From Chloroflexota bacterium (GTDB taxonomy: Bacteria; Chloroflexota; Dehalococcoidia; Lucifugimonadales; JADFKI01): a DNA stretch of 64,000 nucleotides. This document shows positions 25,869 to 34,118 of the stretch, in pieces. Positions within the stretch are counted from its first letter, which is position 1. Each line of letters starts with the position of its first letter. The position numbers and the translations under genes are program-made. The stretch spans positions 124,001 through 188,000 of the forward strand of contig VXNZ01000056.1 in NCBI GenBank assembly GCA_009840355.1, in the 5' to 3' direction. The notes beneath the pieces are model-generated. The model was not told where the DNA came from. It saw only the letters and a program-made list of their open reading frames with translations, and did no database searches.

Positions 25869-27113
25869 GTGAACGAGTTGGTCGGGCGGATTGCCGCCGT
25901 TTTGGATGGAAAGGGCGATAGGCTTTGGACGCGCGATTTCATCCTGACGCTGATTACCGGGCACTTCATGTTCGCCGGCTACACCGCGACTCTGACGATT
26001 ATCCCGCCGTTCGCCGTCGAATACCTTAAGGGCGACGCGTCGTTTCACCTGCCTATAATCATCGGCGCGTTCGGCATTGTGGGCTTGCTGATACGACCAG
26101 TCGGCGGGCAGTGGATATACACGCTGGGGCCCAAGCGCGTGGCGGTCATCGGCACGGCTATCGTGGCGCTCGGTAGCCTATCGTACATATTCGCGCTCAG
26201 CCCGTGGTGGCTGATGCCGATGCGCATGCTGCAAGGCGTCGGGCTTGCGCTCGGTCCCGTCGCCACATCTACTATGGTAGCGAACCTCGCGCCGAACACA
26301 CGCCGCGCCGAGGCGATGGCGTACATGGGCAACGCCATCAACATATCGTTCCTGTATTCACCGTTCGTGGCGTCGTTCTTGTACGATAACGCCGGCCCAC
26401 AGAACGCGTTCCTATTCTCGGCGCTGGCGGCGGCTATCGGCACATTGGCATGCCTTCGCATATCCGCAAGCCGCATCGGGTTCGAGCGTCCCGCTCCGGG
26501 TCCTGCAGCCGGCGCATCCGGCGACAAGCCGCCGCTAATAGCGCGCTCGGCGCTGTTTCCCACGCTGGTGTTCCTGACTTATACCTTCACCACCGCGCCG
26601 ACGAACACCTACTTGCCCTTGCTGGCGCACGAGCAGAGCTTGGGCAACCCGGGTCTGTACTACACGGTGTTCTCGGTCGTGTCCATGTTCGCGATGGCGG
26701 CAGGCGGACCGATCGCAGACAGACTTGGGCGCGCGACGGTCATCGTGCCGGGTTTGCTGGCTGTGGCGATTGCCATGTTCGTGCTGAACGGAGCATTCTT
26801 CCAGGCGATGTTCTTGAGCGGCGGATTCTTCGCCGGGCTGGGATTCGGGCTGCTGCAGCCGGGCATACAGTCGTTCACAGTGGACAGAGCGCCTATGCGA
26901 GAGCGCAGCGCGGCGATGGCGACGCTGCAGCAGGCGTGGGATGTAGGCGGCTCGTTCGGCGCGTTCGTGTTCATCCCAATACACAGCTTCATCGGCACAT
27001 CCAACACATTCGGCATAACGGGCATCGGAGCGCTAATCGGCATGCTAGGCTTCATAATCGGCAACGCCAAGTCACGGACCAAGCTGCCAGAACAGGCTGC
27101 GGCGGGAGACTAA
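25869..27113 (+). CDS. Major facilitator superfamily transporter
   Basis: A proton-driven or facilitated transporter with about 12 membrane helices. After a short cytoplasmic start it reads FILTLITGHFMFAGYTATLTIIPPFAVEYL (helix 1). The loop between helices 2 and 3 has GxxxxPxGGQWIYTLGPKRV, the usual MFS motif A position, and the second half has a related GGPIADRLGRATV. A GTG at 25869 preceded by AGAAGG (spacer 5) is preferred. A TTG nine codons earlier is possible. The ThDP enzyme, aldolase and lactonase genes follow on the same strand, so it may import the sugar acid or related compound they use (inference from context). Confidence 0.85.
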   Translation: MNELVGRIAAVLDGKGDRLWTRDFILTLITGHFMFAGYTATLTIIPPFAVEYLKGDASFHLPIIIGAFGIVGLLIRPVGGQWIYTLGPKRVAVIGTAIVALGSLSYIFALSPWWLMPMRMLQGVGLALGPVATSTMVANLAPNTRRAEAMAYMGNAINISFLYSPFVASFLYDNAGPQNAFLFSALAAAIGTLACLRISASRIGFERPAPGPAAGASGDKPPLIARSALFPTLVFLTYTFTTAPTNTYLPLLAHEQSLGNPGLYYTVFSVVSMFAMAAGGPIADRLGRATVIVPGLLAVAIAMFVLNGAFFQAMFLSGGFFAGLGFGLLQPGIQSFTVDRAPMRERSAAMATLQQAWDVGGSFGAFVFIPIHSFIGTSNTFGITGIGALIGMLGFIIGNAKSRTKLPEQAAAGD

Positions 27114-27291
27114 CATAGATGGGCGGAGCAGAGGAATCGGAGACTATCAAAGTTATGGGAGCACAGCTAATGAAGAGATATAACAAATATTTTCGTCGTG
27201 TTAGAATGGCTTCGGACAAAGCGAGAAAGCAGCCTCGGATGAGACTATCCTAAGCAGCGGTTTTCCTGCACGACTGAGAGCAATTTGCGGA

Positions 27292-28989
27292 GTGGAAGCG
27301 TTGGCAAAGATGAGCGGCGGCGAGGCGCTGGCGAAATCACTCGTGCGGGAAGGCGTAGAGGTGGTGTTCGGGATTCCAGGCATACAGATATATGGGATCG
27401 TCGCCGGTCTGCGCGATGAACCCGGCATACGCATGATAACTACACGGCACGAGCAGGCTACGACTTACATGGCGGACGGGTATGCTCGCGCATCGGGGAA
27501 GCCGGGAGTGGCGCTGGTGGTCCCGGGAGTGGGTCTGTACAATGCCGCATCGGGCTTGACCAACGCCTACTCGCGTTCCTCACCCGTCCTGCTCATCGCC
27601 GGTCAGATTCCGCGCGGCGCGATGGGCAAGGGGCTTGGCACTGTGCATGGAGTCGAGAACCAGCCCGGCGCGGTGCGCTCAGTAACGAAGTGGCAACGAT
27701 TGGCAATGAGGCCGAGGGAGGTTCCTGACGCAGTGTTCGAGGCGTTCAGGCAGATGCGTACAGGAAGGCCTCGTCCCACGCTCATCGAGATCCCGCCGGA
27801 AGTAGGCGTCGAGACGGAGGAAGTCGCGCTTCGCAATCCTGCCCGAATCTCGCGAATCGTGCCGAGCCCGGACGATCTTCGAGAAGCCGCTCGCATCATC
27901 GCGCGGTCTCGCTTGCCACTGATATACGCGGGTGGCGGAGTGGCGAGGTCGGATGCCGAGGAAGTTCTGGTGAGGCTTGCGGAGGCGACGAATATACCCG
28001 TGGTTACTTCGAGCGGCGGAAAGGGAACCATACCGGACGGACATCCGCTGTCTTACGGTTCTTGTTTCAGCCCTCGCGGAGAGATACAGGAGATGAACCA
28101 GCTTTACGAGGTGATGCAGTCCGCCGATGTGGTGATTGGAATCGGGGCGCGCTTTTCGCTGGGCAATCCTGCGGGGGAGTCGTCCACGCTGGTGAACATA
28201 AACATCGACGACGGCGAACTTACGAGAGTCCAGTCCAACACCATCCCACTACATGGAGACGCGAGAGCTACGATAGATGCCCTGATTCCGCACCTGATAG
28301 AGGCCGGCGCCGGAGAGCGCCCTTCGCCTGCCGAAGCGGTGGAGGCGGCGCGCAGCCTGATTGCCTACTATGACATCAGGCTCAAGGAGCCGCAGTATCC
28401 TGTGATGGAGGCAATCCGCAGGGGCATACCTGAGGACGCTTTCGTAGTCTGGGACATCAACCAGTTAAGCTTCTACGCCCGCACGCATTGGTCGGTGAAC
28501 CACCCCAAGACTTACATAGACGCGGGCTACTCGTTCAATGTGGGCTATTCATTCCCGACGGCGCTGGGTGTGAAGGTAGCTAAACCCGACCGTCCCACGC
28601 TGTGCATGGTGGGCGACGGCGGCTTTATGTTCAACGCATCGGAGCTATCCACTGCCGTCAAGTATGGTATCAATGTGGTAACAGTCCTGTTCAACAATGA
28701 CTCTTACGGCAATGTCGCGCGCGACTTGGAAGAATCTTTTGCAGGAACTTACGAGACCGACCTACACAATCCGGATTTCGTCAAGTTCGCGGAGTCGTTC
28801 GGCGCGGTCGCAATGAGGGCGAATGACCCAATGGAGCTGGAAACGCTGATTCCTCTCGCGCTGGAACGCGAGGCTCCGGTGGTCATCGACGTGCCTCTCC
28901 GAGACATGCCCTTTCCGCCCGCGCCGCAGTTCGCGCCTCTCTATAATCTGCCATGGACGCACCCACAGGAAGGTCTGATTGTATCGTGA
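27292..28989 (+). CDS. Thiamine-diphosphate enzyme of the acetolactate synthase / benzoylformate decarboxylase group
   Basis: A 565-residue three-domain ThDP enzyme. The N-terminal Pyr domain has the catalytic Glu in TTRHEQATTYMADGYAR (about 50-66). The central domain (about 185-320) and the C-terminal PP domain follow, the latter with the Mg/ThDP motif GDGGFMFNASEL…VLFNN (about 443-472). Such enzymes decarboxylate or ligate 2-oxo acids. No small regulatory subunit gene is near, and the branched-chain pathway is not represented here. A catabolic 2-oxo-acid role beside the aldolase and lactonase is therefore more likely than valine synthesis. The start is GTG at 27292; an ATG six codons later is an alternative. 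The exact substrate is not known. Confidence 0.87.
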   Translation: MEALAKMSGGEALAKSLVREGVEVVFGIPGIQIYGIVAGLRDEPGIRMITTRHEQATTYMADGYARASGKPGVALVVPGVGLYNAASGLTNAYSRSSPVLLIAGQIPRGAMGKGLGTVHGVENQPGAVRSVTKWQRLAMRPREVPDAVFEAFRQMRTGRPRPTLIEIPPEVGVETEEVALRNPARISRIVPSPDDLREAARIIARSRLPLIYAGGGVARSDAEEVLVRLAEATNIPVVTSSGGKGTIPDGHPLSYGSCFSPRGEIQEMNQLYEVMQSADVVIGIGARFSLGNPAGESSTLVNINIDDGELTRVQSNTIPLHGDARATIDALIPHLIEAGAGERPSPAEAVEAARSLIAYYDIRLKEPQYPVMEAIRRGIPEDAFVVWDINQLSFYARTHWSVNHPKTYIDAGYSFNVGYSFPTALGVKVAKPDRPTLCMVGDGGFMFNASELSTAVKYGINVVTVLFNNDSYGNVARDLEESFAGTYETDLHNPDFVKFAESFGAVAMRANDPMELETLIPLALEREAPVVIDVPLRDMPFPPAPQFAPLYNLPWTHPQEGLIVS

Positions 28990-29135
28990 GATGGCAACTC
29001 GCGCGGAGGTACGCGGCAAGGGCGGCGCGTGCTTGACACACGACCATTGCAGGATACAATTCATCGTAGTGTATGGCAGCAGAGCAATTCATGCGGACTG
29101 ATTACTGATTACTGAAATCTCACTCGGAGGACTAC

Positions 29136-29963
29136 ATGAACGGGGCAGAATTGAAGGAACGGGTGCAGAACGGCGGCATCGTCTATGGCACGATGATTAG
29201 CATGGGGCGCAACCCGCGCTGGACTTCGGCATTTGCGAACTTCGGCATCGACTATGTGATTATAGATACGGAGCACTCGCCGCGCGGCAGGATGGATGTC
29301 GCCGACTTCATCGCGGCGTTCACATTCAGCGGCGTCGTGCCCATTGTGCGCATACCGATTCCGGATTCGCACTATGTAACGATGGCGCTCGACGCGGGCG
29401 CGCAGGGCGTTCTCGCGCCGTACTGCGAGACTGTCGATGAAGCGAAGGAAGTCGTCGGCGCGGCAAAGTGGCGTCCGCTGAAGGGTGCTCTGGTGCGGAA
29501 GGCTGTGGATACCGGCGAGTTCCCCAGCGAGGCGTCGAAAGCGTACCTCGAAGCGCGCAACGCCAACAATGTGTGCATCATCGGCATCGAGAGCGTGCCC
29601 GCCATCGAGAATCTGGAGAACATCCTGAAGGTCAAGGACATCGACGCTATCTTCGTTGGGCCAAACGACCTGAGCATCACGCTCGGCATCCCCGACCAGT
29701 ACGACCATCCCGACTACGAAGCCGCATTGCGCGAGATTATCGCCAAGTGCCAGGCGGCGGGCGTGCCTACACTGATACACCACCAGACGGTCGATCTGAC
29801 GACCAAGTGGCTGCGCGAGGGCGCCCGATTCGTGCTATACAGCAGCGACGCGCGCAGCATGCATAACGCCTACCGCGAAGAGTTCGGGTCTATCAAGGCT
29901 GTCGGCGCGGAATTGGGCGGCGGCGCTGCCGACGATGTGGGCGAATCCGAGGAAGTTATCTAG
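29136..29963 (+). CDS. HpcH/HpaI-family 2-oxo-acid aldolase
   Basis: A 275-residue class II aldolase of the 4-hydroxy-2-oxoheptanedioate / 2-dehydro-3-deoxy-glucarate type, which splits a hydroxy-2-oxo acid to pyruvate plus an aldehyde using a divalent metal. Visible signatures are IIDTEHSPRG (His/Glu region, about 46), the substrate Arg in VRIPIPD, GAQGVLAPYCE, the metal-binding IGIESVPAIENL (Glu about 152) and AIFVGPNDLSITLG (Asp about 178). GGAGG precedes the ATG by 7 bases. The gene lies between the ThDP enzyme and the SMP-30 lactonase, consistent with breakdown of a sugar acid or an aromatic-derived oxo acid. The substrate is inferred only. Confidence 0.9.
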   Translation: MNGAELKERVQNGGIVYGTMISMGRNPRWTSAFANFGIDYVIIDTEHSPRGRMDVADFIAAFTFSGVVPIVRIPIPDSHYVTMALDAGAQGVLAPYCETVDEAKEVVGAAKWRPLKGALVRKAVDTGEFPSEASKAYLEARNANNVCIIGIESVPAIENLENILKVKDIDAIFVGPNDLSITLGIPDQYDHPDYEAALREIIAKCQAAGVPTLIHHQTVDLTTKWLREGARFVLYSSDARSMHNAYREEFGSIKAVGAELGGGAADDVGESEEVI

Positions 29964-30073
29964 CAAGGCAAGAACTGACATGCATGAATGGACAGGGTAT
30001 TCAGGATACACATTCCTGCTCATCCTTGAAATAGACAATCTAACTCAAAGAAATCTAGCGAATGGAGAGATAC

Positions 30074-30976
30074 ATGAGCTGGCAATTTATTCTGGTCAAC
30101 GGGCCTTATGGCGGCATTGCTGAGGGACCGGCGTGGGACGGTAGCGCGCTGCTGTTCACACACATCCCGGCTAGCCGCATCATCCGCTACGATCCGCAGG
30201 ACCGCGGGTCTAGCGTCTATCGGTCGGACACGAACAACGCGAACGGGCTGATGTTCGACCCGCAAGGCAGGCTGTACGCATGCGAAGGCGGCGCGAGGCG
30301 TGTCGTGCGCTACGAGGCGGACGGATCCGCGACGGTGCTCGCGGACGGCTTTGAAGGCAAGCGGCTTAATGTGCCGAACGACCTTGCTATCGACCCAAAC
30401 GGCAGCGTCTGGTTCACCGACCCGTTCTACGAAGGCGCGGGCGGCGAGTGGAGCAACGACCGCTCCAACAAAGACCTCGACCACGATTCAGTCTATCGAC
30501 TGGACGAGCAGGACGACGGCAGCTGGTCGATCACACGCGTAACTTTCGACACTACGCGGCCGAACGGACTGCTGTTCTCGCTCGACCACAAGACTCTGTA
30601 TGTGGCGCAGTCCGGGCGCAACGCGGACGAGAAGCGCGAGTTACGGGCGTATCCGGTGAACGAAGACGGCAGTCTCGGCGATCACACCGTGCTGCACGAC
30701 TTTGGCGCGCACCGCGGCATCGACGGCATGGTGCTGGACACCGAGGGCAATATCGTAGCGACGGCGGGCTTTGACGAGAGCGGGCCGGGGCCGATGATAT
30801 ATGTCTTCGCGCCCGACGGCGAAGTGATCGAAACGCACCCCACGCCCACCGATCGCCCGACAAACTGCTCGTTCGGCGGCTCCGACCTGACCACGCTGTT
30901 CGTAACCACAGGCGGCGGCGATGTCTATATGGCGCATACCGACCGACAAGGCAGGCTGCACTACCCTAGCGTGTAG
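30074..30976 (+). CDS. SMP-30/gluconolactonase-family protein
   Basis: A 300-residue six-bladed beta-propeller of the SMP-30/gluconolactonase family, which hydrolyses sugar lactones with one Ca or Zn ion. The metal-site Glu is in GGIAEGPAWDG (about 17-27), Asn in RLNVPNDLAIDPNGSVWFTD and Asp in HRGIDGMVLDTEGN. The start is taken at ATG 30074 (MSWQF), preceded by GGAG at a good spacing, rather than four codons earlier. Downstream of the aldolase and upstream of the unknown gene on the same strand, it fits a sugar-acid catabolic cluster. A paraoxonase-like activity cannot be excluded. Confidence 0.88.
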   Translation: MSWQFILVNGPYGGIAEGPAWDGSALLFTHIPASRIIRYDPQDRGSSVYRSDTNNANGLMFDPQGRLYACEGGARRVVRYEADGSATVLADGFEGKRLNVPNDLAIDPNGSVWFTDPFYEGAGGEWSNDRSNKDLDHDSVYRLDEQDDGSWSITRVTFDTTRPNGLLFSLDHKTLYVAQSGRNADEKRELRAYPVNEDGSLGDHTVLHDFGAHRGIDGMVLDTEGNIVATAGFDESGPGPMIYVFAPDGEVIETHPTPTDRPTNCSFGGSDLTTLFVTTGGGDVYMAHTDRQGRLHYPSV

Positions 30977-30993
30977 GGTCAAGCAGGCAGGCG

Positions 30994-32037
30994 ATGAACG
31001 CGCATTCGGCTCGGGACATAGACGAGAAGGTTGAAGAACTGCTCGCGTCCCCGGCGGGATGCGCGTTCTTGGTTGTGCTGCAAGAGTCGGGAGTGAGCGC
31101 GGCTGACGCAGTTCACCCAGAGATAAGCCTGCAAGCGGCGTATCACGCTATCAACGAGCTGAGTATATGGAGTCCTGACTTCCAAGAGACTGTGAAGTAC
31201 ACGCTGCTGAACGGGCGAAAGCTGAGTAAGTTGGCGCGCGCTATTTTGGAGTTGCCGGAGGTTGGATGGTGGTTCGCTCCGCTGGATAGGAAGGCGCAGA
31301 CATGGGCTGCTAGAAGAGATGACGAGCCAACGCTCCACAAGTTCAAGCCGCCAAGCGCCGCGCCGTTGACATACTGGGAACAGCGCACGAACAAGCCGGA
31401 GTCGGGACTGTACACTTGCACGAGCTTCAAGGGCAATAGTTCGTTCCTCACGGCTATGGATATAAGCGATGTAAACGGGCCGAACGACTTGACCTTGGAG
31501 TTCAAATTTCCCGTAAAGCAGTGGCGGCTGCGGGTGAGCGATGCGGCGCGCGTGTATGAGATTAACGGGCCGGCGGACTGGCATCGGCTCTGCGCGAAGT
31601 ATCCCGCCGGATCGGCGCGCGACGCCTCGGACCCGGCGGAATCGGATAATGAAGGATGGACGCTGTATCCTCTGACAACACTGCCGCGCGATTCCGACGG
31701 ACAAGACTTTGCGACGGACATGGAGAGTTGGCTGACGCCGAACTGGCCGGCGGTTGCCGCGGAATGGGACGGGGTGCATCTTACGCTGGGCGGGCTGCTG
31801 ACGGCAGAAAAGGTGCGGGTTGCGTCGGCGGCGGGATGGTCTATGCTCAGGTTCTGGGATATGGAGCAGACGATGTGGCTGAACTGGGTGTTCGACGATG
31901 CAGAGCGGCTGCCGGACCGCGATGCTATACCACTGCCGGTTGAGTTGTATTTCCCGTTTGCCGATTATAGGGCGTTCTTGGATGCGGAGGGGAAAGACTA
32001 CGGCGGAGCGATGAGGAGATATACTTTTCCCTTCTGA
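30994..32037 (+). CDS. Conserved-looking protein of unknown function
   Basis: A 347-residue protein I do not recognise. It lacks a signal peptide and membrane helices and is rich in Trp and aromatic residues. The N-terminal third is helical (DEKVEELLASPAGCAFLVVLQESGVSAADAV, then YHAINELS). The central part repeats acidic/aromatic segments (SGLYTCTSFKGNSSF, LEFKFPVKQWRLRVSD). The C-terminal part reads YFPFADYRAFLDAEGKDYGGAMRRYTFPF. It starts 17 bases after the lactonase stop, so the two are probably co-transcribed. Codon use and GC resemble its neighbours, so it is a real gene. No catalytic motif is evident. Confidence 0.75.
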   Translation: MNAHSARDIDEKVEELLASPAGCAFLVVLQESGVSAADAVHPEISLQAAYHAINELSIWSPDFQETVKYTLLNGRKLSKLARAILELPEVGWWFAPLDRKAQTWAARRDDEPTLHKFKPPSAAPLTYWEQRTNKPESGLYTCTSFKGNSSFLTAMDISDVNGPNDLTLEFKFPVKQWRLRVSDAARVYEINGPADWHRLCAKYPAGSARDASDPAESDNEGWTLYPLTTLPRDSDGQDFATDMESWLTPNWPAVAAEWDGVHLTLGGLLTAEKVRVASAAGWSMLRFWDMEQTMWLNWVFDDAERLPDRDAIPLPVELYFPFADYRAFLDAEGKDYGGAMRRYTFPF

Positions 32038-32159
32038 CTGATAATCACACGCCTATGCACGCTGCAAATAGACTGACAAGCGCCGTGTAGCCTATAATCC
32101 ATGCGATACGGATACGACGGCTTTAGATACAACATACAAGAAAGAGGAGCGATTTACAC

Positions 32160-33212
32160 ATGGCAGACGACACTATACGAATCGGACTTGTGGGCGCGGG
32201 CGGGAATACGACTCTGCGCCATATACCCGGCTTTCAGGAAATCGACGGCGTTGAGATTGTCAGCGTGGCGAACCGCAGCCGCGCGTCCGGTCAGCGCATC
32301 GCCGACCAATACGGACTGCCCGAAGTCTATGACAGCTGGGTTGACCTAATAGACGCGGACGACACGGACGCCATTTGCATCGGCACATGGCCGTATATGC
32401 ACCGCGATATGGTGCTTGCCGCGCTGGAGAGCGACAAGCATGTGATGACAGAGGCGCGGATGTGCATGGACGCGGCGCAGGCGCGGGAGATGCTGGATGC
32501 GTCTCGGCTTGCTCCGCACTTGGTCGCGCAGATTGTCCCCTCACCGATGACGCTGCGTGTGGATAACACTGTCAAGCAGCTCATCGCGGACGGCTATCTG
32601 GGCGATGTGCTGTCCGTGAACCTCGTGGCCAATGACAAGACGATGCATCCGGCAGGTTTCGTCGCGCCGGAAGCTCCGTATCACTGGCGGCACGACCGCG
32701 ACTTCAGCGGCTACAATATCATGCAAATGGGCATCTGGTACGAGGCGATGATGCGCTGGGTCGGTCCCGCGCAGACAGTGCAGTCGCTGACGCGCGTGCA
32801 TGTGACGCGGCGCGACGACAGCGGCAGCTCGAAGGTCATCACGATACCGGACCACATCGAAGTACTATGCGAGATGTACTCGGGGCCACTGCTGCACATA
32901 CGCATGAGCGCGGTAACCGGGCATTCGCCGCAGAACGGCGCGTGGCTGCACGGCACCGACGGCACGCTGTTCGTCGAGTCGCCCGGCATGGCGCTGTACG
33001 GAGGCACCCGCGACGACAGTGAAATGTCTGAGATTGAGATACCCGAAGAAAACCAGGGCTACTGGCGCGTGGAAGAAGAGTTCATCAACGCCATTCGTGG
33101 CGTCGAAGAGATAACGCACACCAACTTCGCCGACGGTGTGCGCTACATGGACTTCACCGAGGCGGTTACGATAAGCGCGCAGACGGGGGAGAAAGTGCAA
33201 CTGCCGCTGTAG
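32160..33212 (+). CDS. Gfo/Idh/MocA-family oxidoreductase with altered EKP motif
   Basis: A 350-residue protein of the glucose-fructose oxidoreductase / inositol dehydrogenase fold. The N-terminal Rossmann domain starts IRIGLVGAGGNTTLRHIPGF, with the cofactor region VSVANRS. The C-terminal alpha/beta domain (about 125 onward) includes GIWYEAMMRWVGPAQTVQS. In most family members the catalytic Lys lies in an EKP motif at the end of the Rossmann domain. Here that site reads TEARM (Glu98-Ala99-Arg100), so the Lys is lost and Arg100 might substitute, or the protein may not be a dehydrogenase. A GAGGAG-type ribosome site precedes the ATG. It lies downstream of the sugar-acid genes on the same strand. 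Confidence 0.87.
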   Translation: MADDTIRIGLVGAGGNTTLRHIPGFQEIDGVEIVSVANRSRASGQRIADQYGLPEVYDSWVDLIDADDTDAICIGTWPYMHRDMVLAALESDKHVMTEARMCMDAAQAREMLDASRLAPHLVAQIVPSPMTLRVDNTVKQLIADGYLGDVLSVNLVANDKTMHPAGFVAPEAPYHWRHDRDFSGYNIMQMGIWYEAMMRWVGPAQTVQSLTRVHVTRRDDSGSSKVITIPDHIEVLCEMYSGPLLHIRMSAVTGHSPQNGAWLHGTDGTLFVESPGMALYGGTRDDSEMSEIEIPEENQGYWRVEEEFINAIRGVEEITHTNFADGVRYMDFTEAVTISAQTGEKVQLPL

Positions 33213-33236
33213 TAATGGATATATAACCCCTGATTG

Positions 33237-33282
33237 ATTAGGGCTTTCCCGTGCGTCTTAAAGACTACGGGGAAGCCCTAAT
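33237..33282. terminator. Hairpin between the Gfo/Idh/MocA gene and the RCC1 remnant
   Basis: ATTAGGGCTTTCCC (33237-33250) pairs with GGGGAAGCCCTAAT (33269-33282) over 14 positions with one or two imperfect pairs. It is 25 bases past the stop of the oxidoreductase gene. No T-run follows on either strand, so termination would have to be Rho-aided or the hairpin acts as a 3' end stabiliser. Confidence 0.5.
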
Positions 33283-33300
33283 GTTATCGTCCGGGCAGCC

Positions 33301-33441
33301 TATTACGGGCAAGCGTCGCCTCCCGCCGGCAAGTTCACAAGTATCAGCGCCGGTAGCGTTCATACATGTGGATTAAAGGAAGACGGCAATGTCACTTGCT
33401 GGGGTATGGACTTATTTGGGCAGGCATCTCCACCTTTTTAG
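33301..33441 (+). pseudogene. Remnant of an RCC1-repeat protein gene
   Basis: A 46-codon open stretch without a start codon reads YYGQASPPAGKFTSISAG then SVHTCGLKEDGNVTCWG and MDLFGQASPP before a TAG at 33439. This is one complete RCC1-type propeller repeat (FTSISAGxxHTCGLxxDGxVxCWGxxxxGQ) plus the start of the next. RCC1 repeat proteins form seven-bladed propellers and are often secreted in this kind of bacterium. Nothing before or after continues the array, so it looks like the leftover of a deleted or rearranged gene. The rest of the 33442-33560 gap shows nothing. Confidence 0.6.
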
Positions 33442-33560
33442 TCTGAACCGCCGGGACTTGAAATGGGTTCAATGAGTCAACAGTACACTGCCGACAGGTT
33501 ACAAACAGTAGGACATCGTATAATCCAGAGACAGGTTCAGCTCATATCCACAAAGCCAAT

Positions 33561-33914
33561 TTATGACGCGCCGGCGCCTCCGCCCGGTCCGGAGCCGATG
33601 ACGGCGTAGGCGCTTTGCCCTCTGGGGCGGTCGCCGGACCTGTCTTCGAGGCGGCCGATCGGGATGGCGGGTAGCGTAGTGGTTCGCAAGCCCGCCTTTA
33701 CGCCAAGTTCCAGGGCGAAGCGCGCGGCGGCGGCGTTGTCGTCAGCCTCCAGTATGGCTACGAAGTCTATGTCGCCCAGCACGGCGTACAGCCCTATTAT
33801 CCCCGCGCCAGTGAAGTCCATTTCGTCCTCGGTGTTGAGGATGACATTCGGGTCTTCGAGTATCATCCTGCGCCCTCTGGATGTGGTAGATATACGGAGT
33901 ATGTATGTTGCCAT
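33561..33914 (-). CDS. GYD-domain protein
   Basis: A 117-residue small protein of the GYD family (PF08734 type), a ferredoxin-like fold of unknown function. Key features are the start MATYILRIS, the central GIIGLYAVLGDIDFVAILEADDNAAAARFALELG and the closing strand GLRTTTLPAIP. In this copy the long helix before that (usually rich in Lys/Glu) is shortened, and a Gly/Ala-rich tail is added. AAGGAG stands 7 bases before the ATG at 33914. The frame continues 25 codons upstream but without family character. It is oriented opposite to the genes on both sides. Confidence 0.75.
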   Translation of the reverse strand: MATYILRISTTSRGRRMILEDPNVILNTEDEMDFTGAGIIGLYAVLGDIDFVAILEADDNAAAARFALELGVKAGLRTTTLPAIPIGRLEDRSGDRPRGQSAYAVIGSGPGGGAGAS

Positions 33915-34023
33915 TGGGTTTCTCCTTGTCCTACTGAGAGCGCTCGCAATTCCACTATGGCATGATAGTATAGATTCGCAGCGTGTCAAAGGGTACGGTG
34001 AGCCGGTTAGGGTTGGCGTGGTT

Positions 34024-34065
34024 CATCATAACTCCCTTCCTAACCTTCCCTGAGAGGAGAGTAAA
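34024..34065 (-). repeat. Family B dispersed repeat
   Basis: On the minus strand this reads CTCTCCTCTCAGGGAAGGTTAGGAAGGGAG in two near-palindromic halves, matching the family B copies at 22014, 25696, 55945 and 60364. It lies between the divergent GYD gene and the aminotransferase gene. Confidence 0.6.
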
Positions 34066-34118
34066 GGACAGGTTGCGGCAATTATGTACCGTTAAATAAA
34101 TGGCGACTGGAGATTTGA

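Noticed and set aside
27150-27255. 32-codon frame MGAQLMKRYNKYFRR before the ThDP enzyme gene
   Set aside because: It is too short, with no good ribosome site and no conserved pattern; a leader peptide cannot be excluded but is unsupported.
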